Source of the DNA: Phallus indusiatus
Lineage: Eukaryota > Basidiomycota > Agaricomycetes > Phallales > Phallaceae
DNA: 64,000 bases
NCBI GenBank assembly: GCA_027605045.1
Contig: JAQFWX010000001.1
Span: forward strand, 2,418,001-2,482,000
Reading direction: 5' to 3'
In this document: piece after piece, positions 34,855-46,718 of the stretch
How positions within the stretch are numbered: position 1 is the stretch's first letter
How the letters are laid out: each line of letters begins with the position of its first letter
Made by a program: the position numbers and the translations under genes
The notes under the pieces: model-generated
Databases searched by the model: none
Told to the model about the DNA's origin: nothing
What the model saw: only the letters and a program-made list of their open reading frames with translations

Positions 34855-37800
34855 ATGGGATTTCGCACTGCTGGTAGTTTCCTTCTGAAGTTATTCTCCC
34901 TTTCCTGCGCAATACCCGCAATTTGGGCAGCTCCATCGCAGAACAACGCAAATGGAATTTCTCAAAGTATAGACTTGACTTCTCTTTTCAATAACAAAGC
35001 GGTCTCTAGCTCTCCTGGTGGCGCAAACTTTGATGGTGATGGTGGAAGCTTTCCTCTCTCCCAGCTTCCGGCCGGAGGCAAACTATTGACTTACAGAGGA
35101 ATAGACGTATGTAAATCCAAATAAATATGTTGTCCCGTCTAACTGATGCTGCTTTCCTCAGTTTACCCTTCCATCTTGGGGGGCGTCATCCAACGCAGAC
35201 AACATTCTTGCCGCAAATCAAACTATACTTTCTCCGTTTTCAAACGGTCATTTCCAATCTCTTCACTTGATAAGTGCAACGGATGGAGGATCGATCTACA
35301 CCAATAATATTTCGGTGACCTATAAAGATGGAACGCTTCAAACTCAACCTGTTCTTATTCCAGACTGGAAGAGCAGTCGCGTAAGTGTCTAAACATTACC
35401 CAAAGCAAGTGCAGGCTTGATCATCCCATCCCTCGCACAGGGTGTTATAAACTCGTGTGTATCTTCTTTTCATTTATATCAACGACCTTAACGAGGGTAA
35501 TATAGCGAATTTACGTACACGGCTACGGGTATAGACGGCAACACGTCACACATCCAATACTTCGAAATTCCTTTGAATTCAGAAAAAGAACTGGCATCTA
35601 TAACGCTACCCACCGGCGAAGTAGGCGGAAGCAGACTACACGTGTTTGCTATAAGTCTTTTCACGTCTCCTCTGCTGCTTTCTTCCAAGTCCTCCAACGT
35701 CCCAGAGTCTTCAGCTTCATCTTCTACGGGTCCGAGTTTGATTTTCCAGTATATCCGGTCTCGCAATCAATGGTTCAACGACAGCGGGCGTGATTCGGCG
35801 GTTGAGCAACTTGCCATGACCTATGTCAAACCCCTCAACTCGAACAAAAGATCAGATGTAATGTCCCGCAGCAGCGCCGCATCGGATATTGTTCAAGTCG
35901 TCGAAGTCGCTATATCCAATCTCCCTATCACCAGCCCGCAAACCGACAACATATCAGCATCAACATCAACTTGGCTTACAGGAGAACACACCGTCACCAT
36001 TAAAAGCGCGCACGTCGACACCGTTTACGCAGGAATATTGAACAGATTGCGTCCGGGAGACCAAGCACGGGTGAAAGTGGGTGTCGTGAACGCTGCTGGC
36101 GTAGAGCGTGGTACGCCTGCTACTGCTTATGCCGTCGTTTCGGACTCTCGAGGAAATGTTATTGCTCAAAGTGGAGAGTTTGACATTACCGCCGGTATTC
36201 CGTCTTATGAGTCTACTATTGAGAGTTTGCAAGTGCATGAAGCTCCAAAGTGGTATGAGGATGCAAAGGTAGTTATATCATAAGCTTCCATTTTCTTTAT
36301 ACTGACTGTTCCGTTATAGTTTGGGTAAGTTTATTCTTTCCGGGTGCATTCTTCTATTCAACCGCCTCTGGCAGAATATTCGTGCACTGGGGTATATACA
36401 GCGTAAGCTCGCCGCTTCTTGAACTACATTCCATCTCAGACGTTATCAGATCCCTGCCTTCGCACCTTCTGGTGTTGTAAGTAATGTCCAACTGTGTTAG
36501 TTTTCAATTTTCTAAGCAACATCAACTACAGCAATACGCCGGTATGCCCGTTTCGATGCATGGACTAAATATTATTGTTCAAATTTATTTCAGAATGGTA
36601 TTGGTGGCAACAGCACAACGTAAGTGCATTCTTAGTCTTGTCTCGTCGTTATTTATAGTGAAAATATTACACTCTAGCCTAACAATACCGATAGCCCAAC
36701 GTGGGTCTATCACAAGGAAACTTACGGCGAGCAATTCTTGTACGACGATTTTATACCCAGTACGCGCTGAAGTTTTTCACCGGTTTCCGTGCGTATGGAA
36801 GCTAAGCACGTTGCAGTGTTTAATCCTATCGAGCATGGATGGACGCCTGACATTTTTACAAATTTATTCCAGGAAGCCGGAGCTAACTGTGAGATTGAAA
36901 AATCACGTATAAACTTGATTTTACATGTTTTTTTTTTCAGATTTCGTTCTTGTCACCAAACATCACGATGGTAAGTGAACTACTATTTTATGCTTGCAGG
37001 CTCTCTGAGTATTTTTAGGTTTCTGTATGTTTGATCCGCAAAACACAACGCACCGCTCTTCCGTAGCTCTCGGTCCAAAAGCTGATTTCATAGGCAAAAT
37101 TATAACCTCCGCAGCAGATTTGCACCCAAATCTCGTTCCAGGAACATATTTCAGCCTTCCTGAATGGTTTAATCCTGCGTTTGCCGAGTACGGATTTAGC
37201 TCTTGGCCAGGTGGCCTCGCGCATAATGCATATAATTGGAGCGAGCTCGAGCCTTACACGGGTTTTATACCTGTTAGTGATTTCATTCAGGACGTTCAGG
37301 CTCCTCAGATGCGAATACTCGTGGGCGCCCCCGGGAGTGGAGAATCAAATGGTTATGATACCAATATTTTGTGGTGTGATATTGGAGGACCCACTAATGT
37401 GACGGAGGTCATTCCAGAGTGAGTGAGAGACACATGTACGATCAGTGATTGATTTACCTTGCGCAGGTGGTATAATCGCAAGTATTCGGAGGGCATCAAT
37501 GTCGCTATGGATGATAGATGCGGAACTTGGGTTTGTGAGTCAATTCGGTGTATGTAGTTTCTTTTTTTCTTAACAAAAACTTTAGATGACTTTGCGACCC
37601 CTGAATACACCACCTATGGTGTGGTGAATCAAAATAAATGGGAAAGGTGAATGTGACTTTATTGTGAAAGAATGTGCGATCGTCTCATTTCCATGCAAAA
37701 AAAAAAGTAATTCCGGGTTAGACCCATTTAGTTATGGTATGATCCTCCCAAGCAAATTGATTCATAATGCTTTTAATCTCTAAAAAAATTTCAATAGGTT

Positions 37801-38340
37801 ATAACGCTCAGACACCGGCGGCCAATTACATGAACACCTCGACCGCCATTCATATGTTAATTGATATAGTGTCAAAGAATGGAAATTGGTTATGTTTGTG
37901 GATGACAAGTTTCATCTCGTCGGACTTTGGTGTACTGATCATATTGTTTTTATGCAGTGGATATTGGGCCGACCGGTAACGGAAGTGTCGTTGAACCTGA
38001 AGTCACCACGCTCCGTGGACTGGGCTCCTGGCTTCAGATAGCCGGCAAAGCTCTATATGCCACAGATTACTGGTTCATTGGACCGCAAGAGTCGAGCAAT
38101 TTGCGGTTTACGACGACTCCCTTGGCATTCTACATCACGACTTTGGCGTGGCCCAGTCCCTCGTTTACGGTGCGCTCCCCTGTCCCCGTAATGAAGGGAG
38201 ATAAAATCACGTTGCTAGGGGGAAGTGGCGAGGAACTGTCATTCGAAGTGAATGATGACGAAGTGATTATTTATGTGAACGAAAACGAGGCATCGCTTGT
38301 GAACGATGCGTGGGCATTCGAAGTCGTGTACCGTGTCTAA
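34855..38340 (+). CDS. Secreted GH29 alpha-L-fucosidase
   Basis: Hydrolyses alpha-L-fucosyl linkages by a retaining mechanism, outside the cell. The ATG at 34855 was chosen because it gives a signal peptide (FLLKLFSLSCAIPAIWAAPS). A long N-terminal beta-type region precedes the catalytic domain, then KFGIFVHWGIYSIPAFAPSG, QYAEWYWWQQHN, WVYHKETYGEQF, NYFVLVTKHHDGF, LVPGTYFSLPEWF and the nucleophile segment NILWCDIGGP (Asp near 37380), then DRCGTWVYDFATPEY, LDPFSYGYNAQTP, GNWLLDIGPTGNGS, and a C-terminal beta domain ending VVYRV. Frame and family residues are restored through more than a dozen introns. Exons include TTTGG (36320-36324, 5 nt) and one of 10 nt (36532-36541). The gene looks intact. 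Confidence 0.92.
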
Positions 38341-38684
38341 ACTTTTTCAAAGTCCGCCCAAAATCGTACTAGTAAATCACAGACAGCCTTCCAATGTGTC
38401 CCTTTCTTCTTCGACGTCTGGCCTCGTGGCGCTGAGAAAGAAAAAATTATACAATTCTGTTTGTCTGTTCTGCTAAGCGATCCTGGCTTGAAGATTGTAT
38501 CTTTTCTTTCTCTCCCTTTTATCTCATCTATAATATCTTGTCGGTCATTCCTTTGAACCCAGCTCATAAGTCACTCTTTTTGCTTTTGCTGTTTACATTA
38601 TAAATACTCGTAAGTTTCTTGGGAAATTTGAAAATATACAGTGTCGCTCAATCAGACTATGGTGGACAGCTTGAGGCAGTTCGG
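38341..38684. other. Short intergenic gap
   Basis: 344 bp between the fucosidase stop and the start of the Ser/Pro-rich protein, holding the terminator of the first and promoter of the second. No firm motif was seen; a TATAAATA-like element lies at 38599-38606. Confidence 0.45.
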
Positions 38685-41636
38685 ATGCCTCTGATACCCA
38701 ATTATCTCACAAGATTCAGAACTCGGTCTCAATCAACCGCCTCTACTGCACCGTCTCTCGACCCTCCAACTCCTGCTGCTGCTCCTCTTCTGGATGATTA
38801 TCAGGTCGATTCTTCCACGAGTCCAAATGATGATCATGGGGATCCATATCTGAGCTTGGCGTCGCGTGCTGCATCAGCTCCAGGGAGCAGCACCAAGAGT
38901 CGGAAATCACGTTCAATAGCGGTGGACAAGGAAACGGATCACACAGAATTTCAACCCGAGCAGAAAACCAGAATTGCGAACAGTGATGAAAACGGATCCA
39001 ATTTCATCTCGCGAATACTGTCGAGCTATTCAAATGCATCTGTCATTGGCCGAAAACGTAGTTTCACAGTACCGTTAACGGGTGTACTGTCGTCATCCTC
39101 GCCTCAGGTTCCGCAGACTCCCCTAAGCAGTCCGTCCAGTAATGGTTCATATCACACCCCAATAAGCGGTTCATCATCTCCTCAAGAAAGTCCTTCCTCC
39201 GCTCCTTCCGGTTCAAATGGCAGTCATAAACGCTCATCTCTAAAAGATTCTCCTGGGAAGTCATTAAATCCTCGCCGACTCCGACCCAACCAGGAGAGCT
39301 ATAAGCATGACTCCAGTCCACCCAGTCAACATGATTCTGAAGCTGCCGCCTCACCAAAGACTGCTCCATCACGCGCGATGTCCCAATCCGGGAAGGATGG
39401 AGTCCATCAGGGTCGCCAGCCGCGGATGACAGAGACTACGAGCAATAATAATAGTACCCCCTTGGTTACCGCCCCCAACCACCACACACAGACAGATACT
39501 TTTTTCACGCCTCCTCGCACATCTACTCCTCCACCGCCCCACCGATCGCCCAATAGCCATCGTGGACGACAGCCACCCAACACCTACCCTCCCCGATCAC
39601 GTTCACGCCATACTTTCGACGGGGTCCGGCCGGTGTTTTTAAGTGAAGGACACAGCAGTAGCGGCAGCTCAGTCCTCTTCCCCAGTTTCAGACGAATGTC
39701 TGAGTCGCTTAACAAAATGACCAATTCTGGTAAACCCCGGAAAGAAGCTCAAATCGAGGACGTTTTCACGGATACTACTACTACTACCACTACTCCTTCT
39801 ACTCCTCCTCCTGCTACCACTGCTACTACTACTACTCAGAACAAGTCAAGTCCTACTGGCAAAACATTCGTTTTGTCCGAACAACGTAGGCTCAGCGCGG
39901 ATTGGAGTTCCATCGAAGCTATTCGGGGTGATACGGGTGGTTCTGAAAGCTGGCCTTCTAGCGTGAGCAGAGAAATGGTTCGACTTTCATTGAAAGGCGG
40001 CGTGAAGAATGGTACTGCTGGAGGAGACCGTGACGATGAATTGGGAAGCCCGCCGGCGTCGCCCGGTTCAAAATCTCTCGCTAGCGATGTCGATGTCAAT
40101 CCAAAGAATCCAAAGAATCCAACTCTGTTCGGAAGTATAGGAGAAGACAGGCGAGAGTTCTTTCGTGCTAATACAAATGCAGCAACAGGCAAAGCTCGTC
40201 GTGGACCTAAAGTACGAAGCAGTTTAACACAGTTCATAGCAATGGTGGACAAGGAATCTGCTATTGCTGAAGGCGCTGAAAGTTCCTCGGCTGCTGTGAC
40301 ACGGAACAACATTGATCCCGTAGGTCATGCTCACGTCAACGACAGCGAATCGAGATCATCCGTCGCTTCCAAGGTGACAAAGAGACGCAGTCCACCTCCC
40401 ACGTTGAAAGTGACTGGTTCCGGCGGAAGCTCAATTCCATTTGTTTCCGTTACTGCACCAACACCTGTCGAACTTGGCATCCCACAACGTTTGAGCTCCT
40501 CCATGTCGGATCCTGGACCTGCACTGGACTCGGACATGGACTATACCGTGGGATCCAAGCGTAAAATCACCGATGCTGAAGACGAACCGGTTTCGTCGAT
40601 CACTTTAACTGCATCAGCCAGCGCTCCTTTGAATGGTAACGCAAACAAAAACAGTGTACGGTCAATTCTCCTTACCCGTAGCGAATGTAAGCCAAAGCTC
40701 TTTTTACGCCCGAAAAATTTTGTAAACTGACTTGTTTATCGATATACAGCTGCAGATCGCCCATCAGATGCTTCTCACACGTCCCATGCGCCTTCTTCCT
40801 TTCGTCTACACAACCCTAAACGAATCCGCCTTTCAGATGCACCACCTCCTTCTCAAACCCACTCTCGCCCTACATCACCATCACGATCACCACCACGAAC
40901 CCGAGTCCCTTCATCGTCATCATCACCTACACCATCTCGTACCGGTTCAGCTATACGCACAGGCGCAGGACCATTCACCACCACTACCACACGAGCGCAG
41001 TCCCAAACGTCATTTTCCTCGCAGGGCCATCATCGCGCGCCATCCGTAGCAGGATCGACTTCGATACCCGTTCTCGCGATCTTGACACCCAAAGCGCCGT
41101 CAATAGACACACGACACAGTCTGAACACGTACCACATGCGCGATCCGTCACTTCCGCCGACCAAGCGTCACAGCAAAGTGTGGAAAGGCGCTGCGACTAG
41201 AAAAGTGGTGGATGAAGATCCTGGATATATGATGCGCAGTCGTTCATCGCTTGTTGGGTGGGGTGTGGAGAGGAGGCTTTTCCCGTTGCAAGGGTGGGCG
41301 TTCGTCGTTGGATTTGTTGTCTTTCCGCTATGGTGGATTGCTGCTGTTTGTCCGGTTGTGTGGGGGTGGGGTACGCGGTGGGCAGATCGAAGAAAAGGGT
41401 ATGGTGATCCTAATTTGGTTATGACGGAGGAAGAGTTGCAGGATAGAGAGATATTGGAGTACGATGGTACGTCTTGTTCGTTCAGTGTCCTTGTTATCTG
41501 TGTATTTAACTCAGCTTCTCTTGTCATAGTTGCGTATATATGGCGGCGACGCTGTCGAATTATGAGTTTCTTTGGGTTATTCCTCTATATTCCGCTTATA
41601 GTGCTTCTTGCTGTTCTGGTTCCTCGGGGTTCATGA
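38685..41636 (+). CDS. Large Ser/Pro-rich protein with C-terminal membrane helices
   Basis: I do not recognise the family beyond its similarity in style to basidiomycete low-complexity membrane proteins. The first ATG (38685, MPLIPNYLTRFRTRSQST) opens a 2 kb exon full of Ser, Pro, Thr and basic residues, including a poly-Thr run. A donor at about 40687 joins an acceptor at 40750 (SADRPSDASHTSH), giving a second Ser/Arg/Pro-rich exon. The last 130 residues are folded-looking. VWKGAATRKVVDEDPGYMMR is followed by a hydrophobic helix WAFVVGFVVFPLWWIAAVCP (about 41298-41357), GYGDPNLVMTEEELQDRE and, after a 60 bp intron, a second helix FGLFLYIPLIVLLAVLVP, then the stop at 41636. It is predicted to be cytosolic with a membrane-anchored C-terminus. 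Confidence 0.8.
39773..39838. repeat. ACT/CCT trinucleotide tract, poly-Thr coding
   Basis: A run of ACT/ACC and CCT codons within the Ser/Pro-rich gene, coding mainly Thr with Pro interruptions. Such tracts vary in length between strains through slippage while preserving the frame. Confidence 0.8.
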
Positions 41637-44600
41637 TCGTCTTTTTTTCTCCTCTTCTCTTTGCCGTCAATACTTCTTGGACACTCGCGCTCAATTGTTT
41701 TCTTTATTCTGCATATTATTTTCTCAATATTTCTTGTTGTAGCTGCTTCTGTCTGGACTCTGTACGTGCATACTCCCGTTCCTTCACTTGATTTGCCCAT
41801 ACTCAATTCTTTCCAGCATTTCTGACGACATATTCAAATTCATACTTGTTCTATCACACATTCAAGAAGAAGAAAAAAGGACCCGCCACGACTCGATCCG
41901 ACCTGATCCACGTACGCTAAACACATCATGACCCCACGCTGAACGCACATCAAGACCGCTCAAAAACGAACTACAGCAGTATCATCTCAATCTGATATCG
42001 ACTTCATGCTTCTTAATACCACTGCATCTATCCTCTAATACCCCCTTCTTTTTTTTCGTGCTCGCCATCGTAGTAGTATTTGCATTCATTAAACCAACCG
42101 TATTCCTATTCGTATTCGTATTGTAGACCCATAAAATAGACCCATCGTATCATTCGTGTTACTCTGGTAGTCTGACTCGTAATAAACAAAGCAACAGCAA
42201 CAGTATTTTTGATTCACTTCTGTCACTGATCAGTCAGTGATTAGTTTGCTTGACATAGCTGGAGATTTAAAATCTCTGATTGGCAGAGCATCGAGTTACC
42301 AGTATCTGGCTCGGTGTTTGCCGGGATGGTAACTGTCACGGCGTCAAATTGAACACAACCCCGACGTCGCCAACCTCGATGACAAGTTGACGATTGCCTG
42401 AAGACGACACGGCCAACTGTGTTATGCTTTGTGGAAATTGGAATGAGTGGTATCTTAATAAATTTTTACGTATAATAGTAACGAATTTATTGACGTTCGC
42501 CAGAGCCAACGCGAGAGACGAACGAAGAGTTGCAACTTGAAAGTCCCGCTGTGGGCCTGTGGCACATGCCACAGTTTGTCAACACCACGAACATAAATCA
42601 TTTGCGAGTAGTATTCTTCTTAGATCCATAGAAAGATTCAGTTTCTACGATAATTTTGAATACTATTGTCAGCACGCTATATCTGCATGGACAACTTGAA
42701 GGTTCTGGGCCTTGGGTTACTGGAAATTGACAGTGTTGTGTTTTGACAAATATACTAAATAGTTGCGGAAATTCTACCCTACGGTTAGCTCTTGAGTGAT
42801 ATACTTTTGAGTATTTTTTCTAGAATTTTCAAATGGGGTCAATGATTATTTGGCAAGGCTGGTAACGTTCGAAATCACCATCAGTGGCATTCTCTGAATG
42901 ACTTCCATTGTACACAAATTACTCAAAAATGGATTCACTATGGTTTAAGCACGCGCAGCAAATTGTTGACGTATCTTTCGGTGTCTTGCCGCCCTTTCCC
43001 GAGTTGATTGCTTTTTCCCCTAACCTACGAGTAAACCCCGGAGAAATGCAAAGTATCTGTTATTGTTTCATGTCCTCCTAATAAATAGTCAAGGAAGTGA
43101 CCATTACAAGTTGAATTAAACCATTATTGCACATGGGCTGACCTCGAAATATAGTGCCAGTTGACATAAACGACATTTCGCGATCCTGACGAATCTTCAT
43201 ATCACGGCTAAGGCATCAATGTTTACATGCTTAATCTTGGACTTCCCCCTAACCCGGGTTTCAAAGCCCTCATCTAAACTACTGCGATATGATCTCTTAA
43301 TAATAGTACTGAGCCTTCATGTATCATAATTCCTTTTCTGGAAAGGACATTCAAGTTTGTTATATTATCAACTGCAAATGTTCATGCTTGTCAGTCTAAA
43401 ATTGAATTAAATAAGAGAAGCTCTTGCCAGAAATTGGAACATCCGGGCTTTTTTAGCCCCGGACTCAGACGGCGGAGTCTCGGGAACTAATTTTAGAGGC
43501 CTCACCAGAATTTTAATTGGATTGTGAATTATCATTTCACTGATACATCGTATGGAGACCCATTTAAACCTATCTTGCGTTTTGAATTGTACCATTAGAC
43601 GAAATCGTGAGCGGTGGATTAGGTTCGCTTGCGAATGAATGTTGGTGTGCCGCCCATTGCGGACGATATCCTAGGCTGATTATTGTATGCGTCATTTATT
43701 TTCGCAGGCATTCCCCACGCCAAAAAAAGGAGATAGATACACGTTGTGTTTTGAGCTTTTGAAGTTCGGAGTTGGTTATGGGGTGGGTTCTGGCTTCGAA
43801 TCTATTCAAGTGCTTACTGTCATTCAATGCAAAATAAAGACAAACAGAGGTCGATGGAACGATTTTGTCATTTTATCACTTTTTGAAGTGGACGTACTGA
43901 TAACCACAGACCTTAGCCCATAGGCACTCAAACGAAATGATACGAGTGCATTTCAGTGAGAATCCGAGTAAAGGAGTCTTTCCTGCCACAGAACCTCAGG
44001 AATACGGGTGATCGATAGATTGAGTCTTAATTGGGAAGAAAACCATGAGATTAGTGTGATAGCTAACCCCTGCCAGCAGATTTGTTTCGTTCATCCCGTT
44101 TATTCCCCTAGATGAGTTAAGACAAAGGAACTTGTCTGCTATCAATATAAATGAGTCGAAACGAAAATTCCATGTGCTCTAGGTGGCGTACTGTCTTCCC
44201 TCGCAAGTTTCCGTACCTGACATATAAAGAAACGAAGGCACTGGGTGTTATATATAGGCCCGAGGATGTCGTGCCAGCTGTGCCCAGGGGTTCTAAATCC
44301 TAGCATAAATAACTAGATGAAGTGCAGTTCCGATAAAGGCACCTAAATGTAAATGCAAAACTGATACCTTTACCAGAATTGGATTCTCCTAAATATTTAG
44401 AGAGGAAAATGATTGGCACCTACATTTGCCTTAGGTGAGCAACCTGGTGAGATATTCAAATTGTTTCAATTTGAGAAAAAAATTTGAGGCCTTTTGTTGA
44501 TGTTTATCATGTGAATCTTCCCAAGACGTCAAAACGTAAATGGGGTATTTGGCCACTGCGAAATCAAGCATGTAAGGGGTGAGTAATCCACACTACTTCA

Positions 44601-45388
44601 ATTTCAAATGGCACTGCATTTAAGCATTCAAAAGAACAAATGGAAAAACATTGATGACCAACATATTTGTGGAGGGTCTAATGAGAGATTGAGCTTTACC
44701 ACTTATCGTGAGTGATACATCAAAAAACCGGGGGGTGTATCTATCCCACCGGTTATGCAACAGGCCGTCAGATTTGTGTGTATTGATAGAAGACTCGGAT
44801 TTTGAGGCTGCGTCCGAGAGCCCAAAAAATGGAATATAGCAAACGCACGCGTGGGCGCGAGATTGTCAAGCGAAGCACCCACAAGATAGTATTTCGCGTT
44901 TGAGTACTATGGAAACTCAGGGAATTAGCACACGAGCTGCATCAAGGTCTGAGCATAAACTAATTTCAAATTAATTGGGATTGTAGAATGGAACTACCGT
45001 AGAAATCTTAGATCTATTAGTCCGTCACCGTGACGAGCCAAAGATCCGAATTCTGCATAGTCTCCCCACGAGTTTTTCAAGAGGCTTTAATAATACCATT
45101 TGGGCCCACTCATGGTGAAAAAATAAGAAAACAGCGCTAAGTAATCTGGGACTAGTAGGCTTGCAGGTCATTCCCGTGGAACGGCTAGTGGGGCGACAGC
45201 CTCAGAAACGGCCTACTCTGACATCGACTCTAATAAAGCGCAGATCAATTCTGAAACAGTATTGTACACAATGAATACGGTCGTATGTTTACTTACACCT
45301 GAAACTTTGGATAATAAGCCTGCCACCTCATCATCTTCATCAACTACAAAAGTGATCTTCAAGTAATCCAAAACACAAACGACATCTG
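41637..45388. other. Gene-free stretch, nothing recognised
   Basis: 3.75 kb with no supported gene on either strand. It starts with the 3' flank of the Ser/Pro-rich gene (CT-rich and regularly T-rich text to 42180). The remaining short frames (42336-42572, 43407-43595, 43687-43923, 45213-45437) have no domain; the last overlaps the start of the terpene synthase in antisense. AT-rich and repeat-free by eye; it could contain decayed sequence I cannot identify. Confidence 0.45.
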
Positions 45389-46718
45389 ATGTCTGCTCCA
45401 TCGTCGCCATCACTTTGGATACACATTCCCGACACATTGGCTTCTTGGCCTTGGCCTCGAAAGATCAATCCTCATTACGATATATGTAAAATTGAGTCTG
45501 CAACATGGATTAAGTCCTTCAGCGTTCAGTTGGATAAATCTACGCGCGAAGCGTTCAGTAAATGTGATCCTAGTAGGTCAACGCCGTGTCTTATTTTTCC
45601 CGAAAATTGACTCTGACGCTACCGCAAGGCCTTCTAGCTGCATTAGGTTATTCATCTCTTGACAAGGGTTCAATTAACGGATACTTCACTAAATTAATTC
45701 GATTTCTCACTGCTGCATAGAGGGCTGTCGCATAGGCTGCGATCTAATGGGTGTTTTTTTGGTGATCGATGAGCGCACGGACAAGGCAGCCGATGATGTA
45801 GCGCAAATTAAAAAAGACGTTCAAGTGATTATGGATGCAATCCGTAACCCGCACCTTCCAAGACCAACAGGTGAATGGATCGGAGGCGAAGTAGTTCGTC
45901 AGTACGTCAATCAATCTTGATCAACAGTTTTATTAACTCACCACTGACAGGTTTTGGACGAATGCGATGGCTAAAATGACACCAATAGTGCAACGCCGTT
46001 TCATTGATACTTTCCAGGCGTTCCTTGACGGCGTCGTCGAAGAAGGCAAGGACAGACCAACTCATCACTGTCGTACCGTTGAAAGCTATTTCGAAGTACG
46101 TCGAAAAACTGTTGGAGCGAAACCTGCGTTTATTCCAATTCAAATGGATCTGGATATTCCTGAACACATTATGAGACATCCTGTCATTGAGAGACTGACA
46201 TACTTAGCTGTTGATATGACTTTTGTAGGAAATGATTTGTTTTCTTATAATCAAGAGTAAGAACTTGACCATTACATAAAGACCGAGTTAACAACTCACA
46301 ATACAATTCAAAGACAAGCTCGAGGCGACGTTCACAATTTGATTACGGTCGCCATGCACGAATTCAACACAGATGTTCAAACTGCTATCAATTGGATTGG
46401 GAATCATCACGAGAGCCTTGTACATCAATTTTTAAACGAATGGCACAATATTCCAATAGTCTCGCTTGGTCTACCTGAAAACGCTGGCAAGGACGTTCAA
46501 GCTTACTGTGAACGTTTGGCTTACTGGATTAGGGGAAACGGTTGCTGGTCCTTCGAGGCATGTGTGATCGATCCCAATTATGATTGTTTTCTCTGATTTA
46601 TTCATCATAGTCCGAGCGGTATTTCGGTAAAGCTGGCCGGGAAATACAGAATACGCGTCGAGTCCAGCTGCTTCCCAGAGTCCATTCTACACCCGTCAAA
46701 GGCAACATAGATGTTTAG
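45389..46718 (+). CDS. Sesquiterpene synthase (class I terpene cyclase)
   Basis: Cyclises farnesyl diphosphate to a sesquiterpene; product unknown, cytosolic. Six exons (45389-45572, 45629-45667, 45721-45901, 45951-46256, 46314-46557, 46611-46718) join to 1062 nt, 353 residues, a normal fungal length. Family marks in order: WPWPRKINPHYDICKIES near the N-terminus, GCRIGCDLMGVFLVIDERTD with the Mg-binding D-E-x-x-D (DERTD) near residue 90, GEWIGGEVVRQFW, RRKTVGAKPAF, and the NSE triad NDLFSYNQE followed by QARGD, then NGCWSFESERYFG near the end. All metal-binding positions are present. The last intron (46558-46610) has a GC donor. Two FAD oxidases lie 4-10 kb downstream. Confidence 0.92.

Noticed and set aside
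39836..40312. Minus-strand frame of 158 codons
   Set aside because: Lies wholly opposite the Ser/Pro-rich gene and has no recognisable motif.
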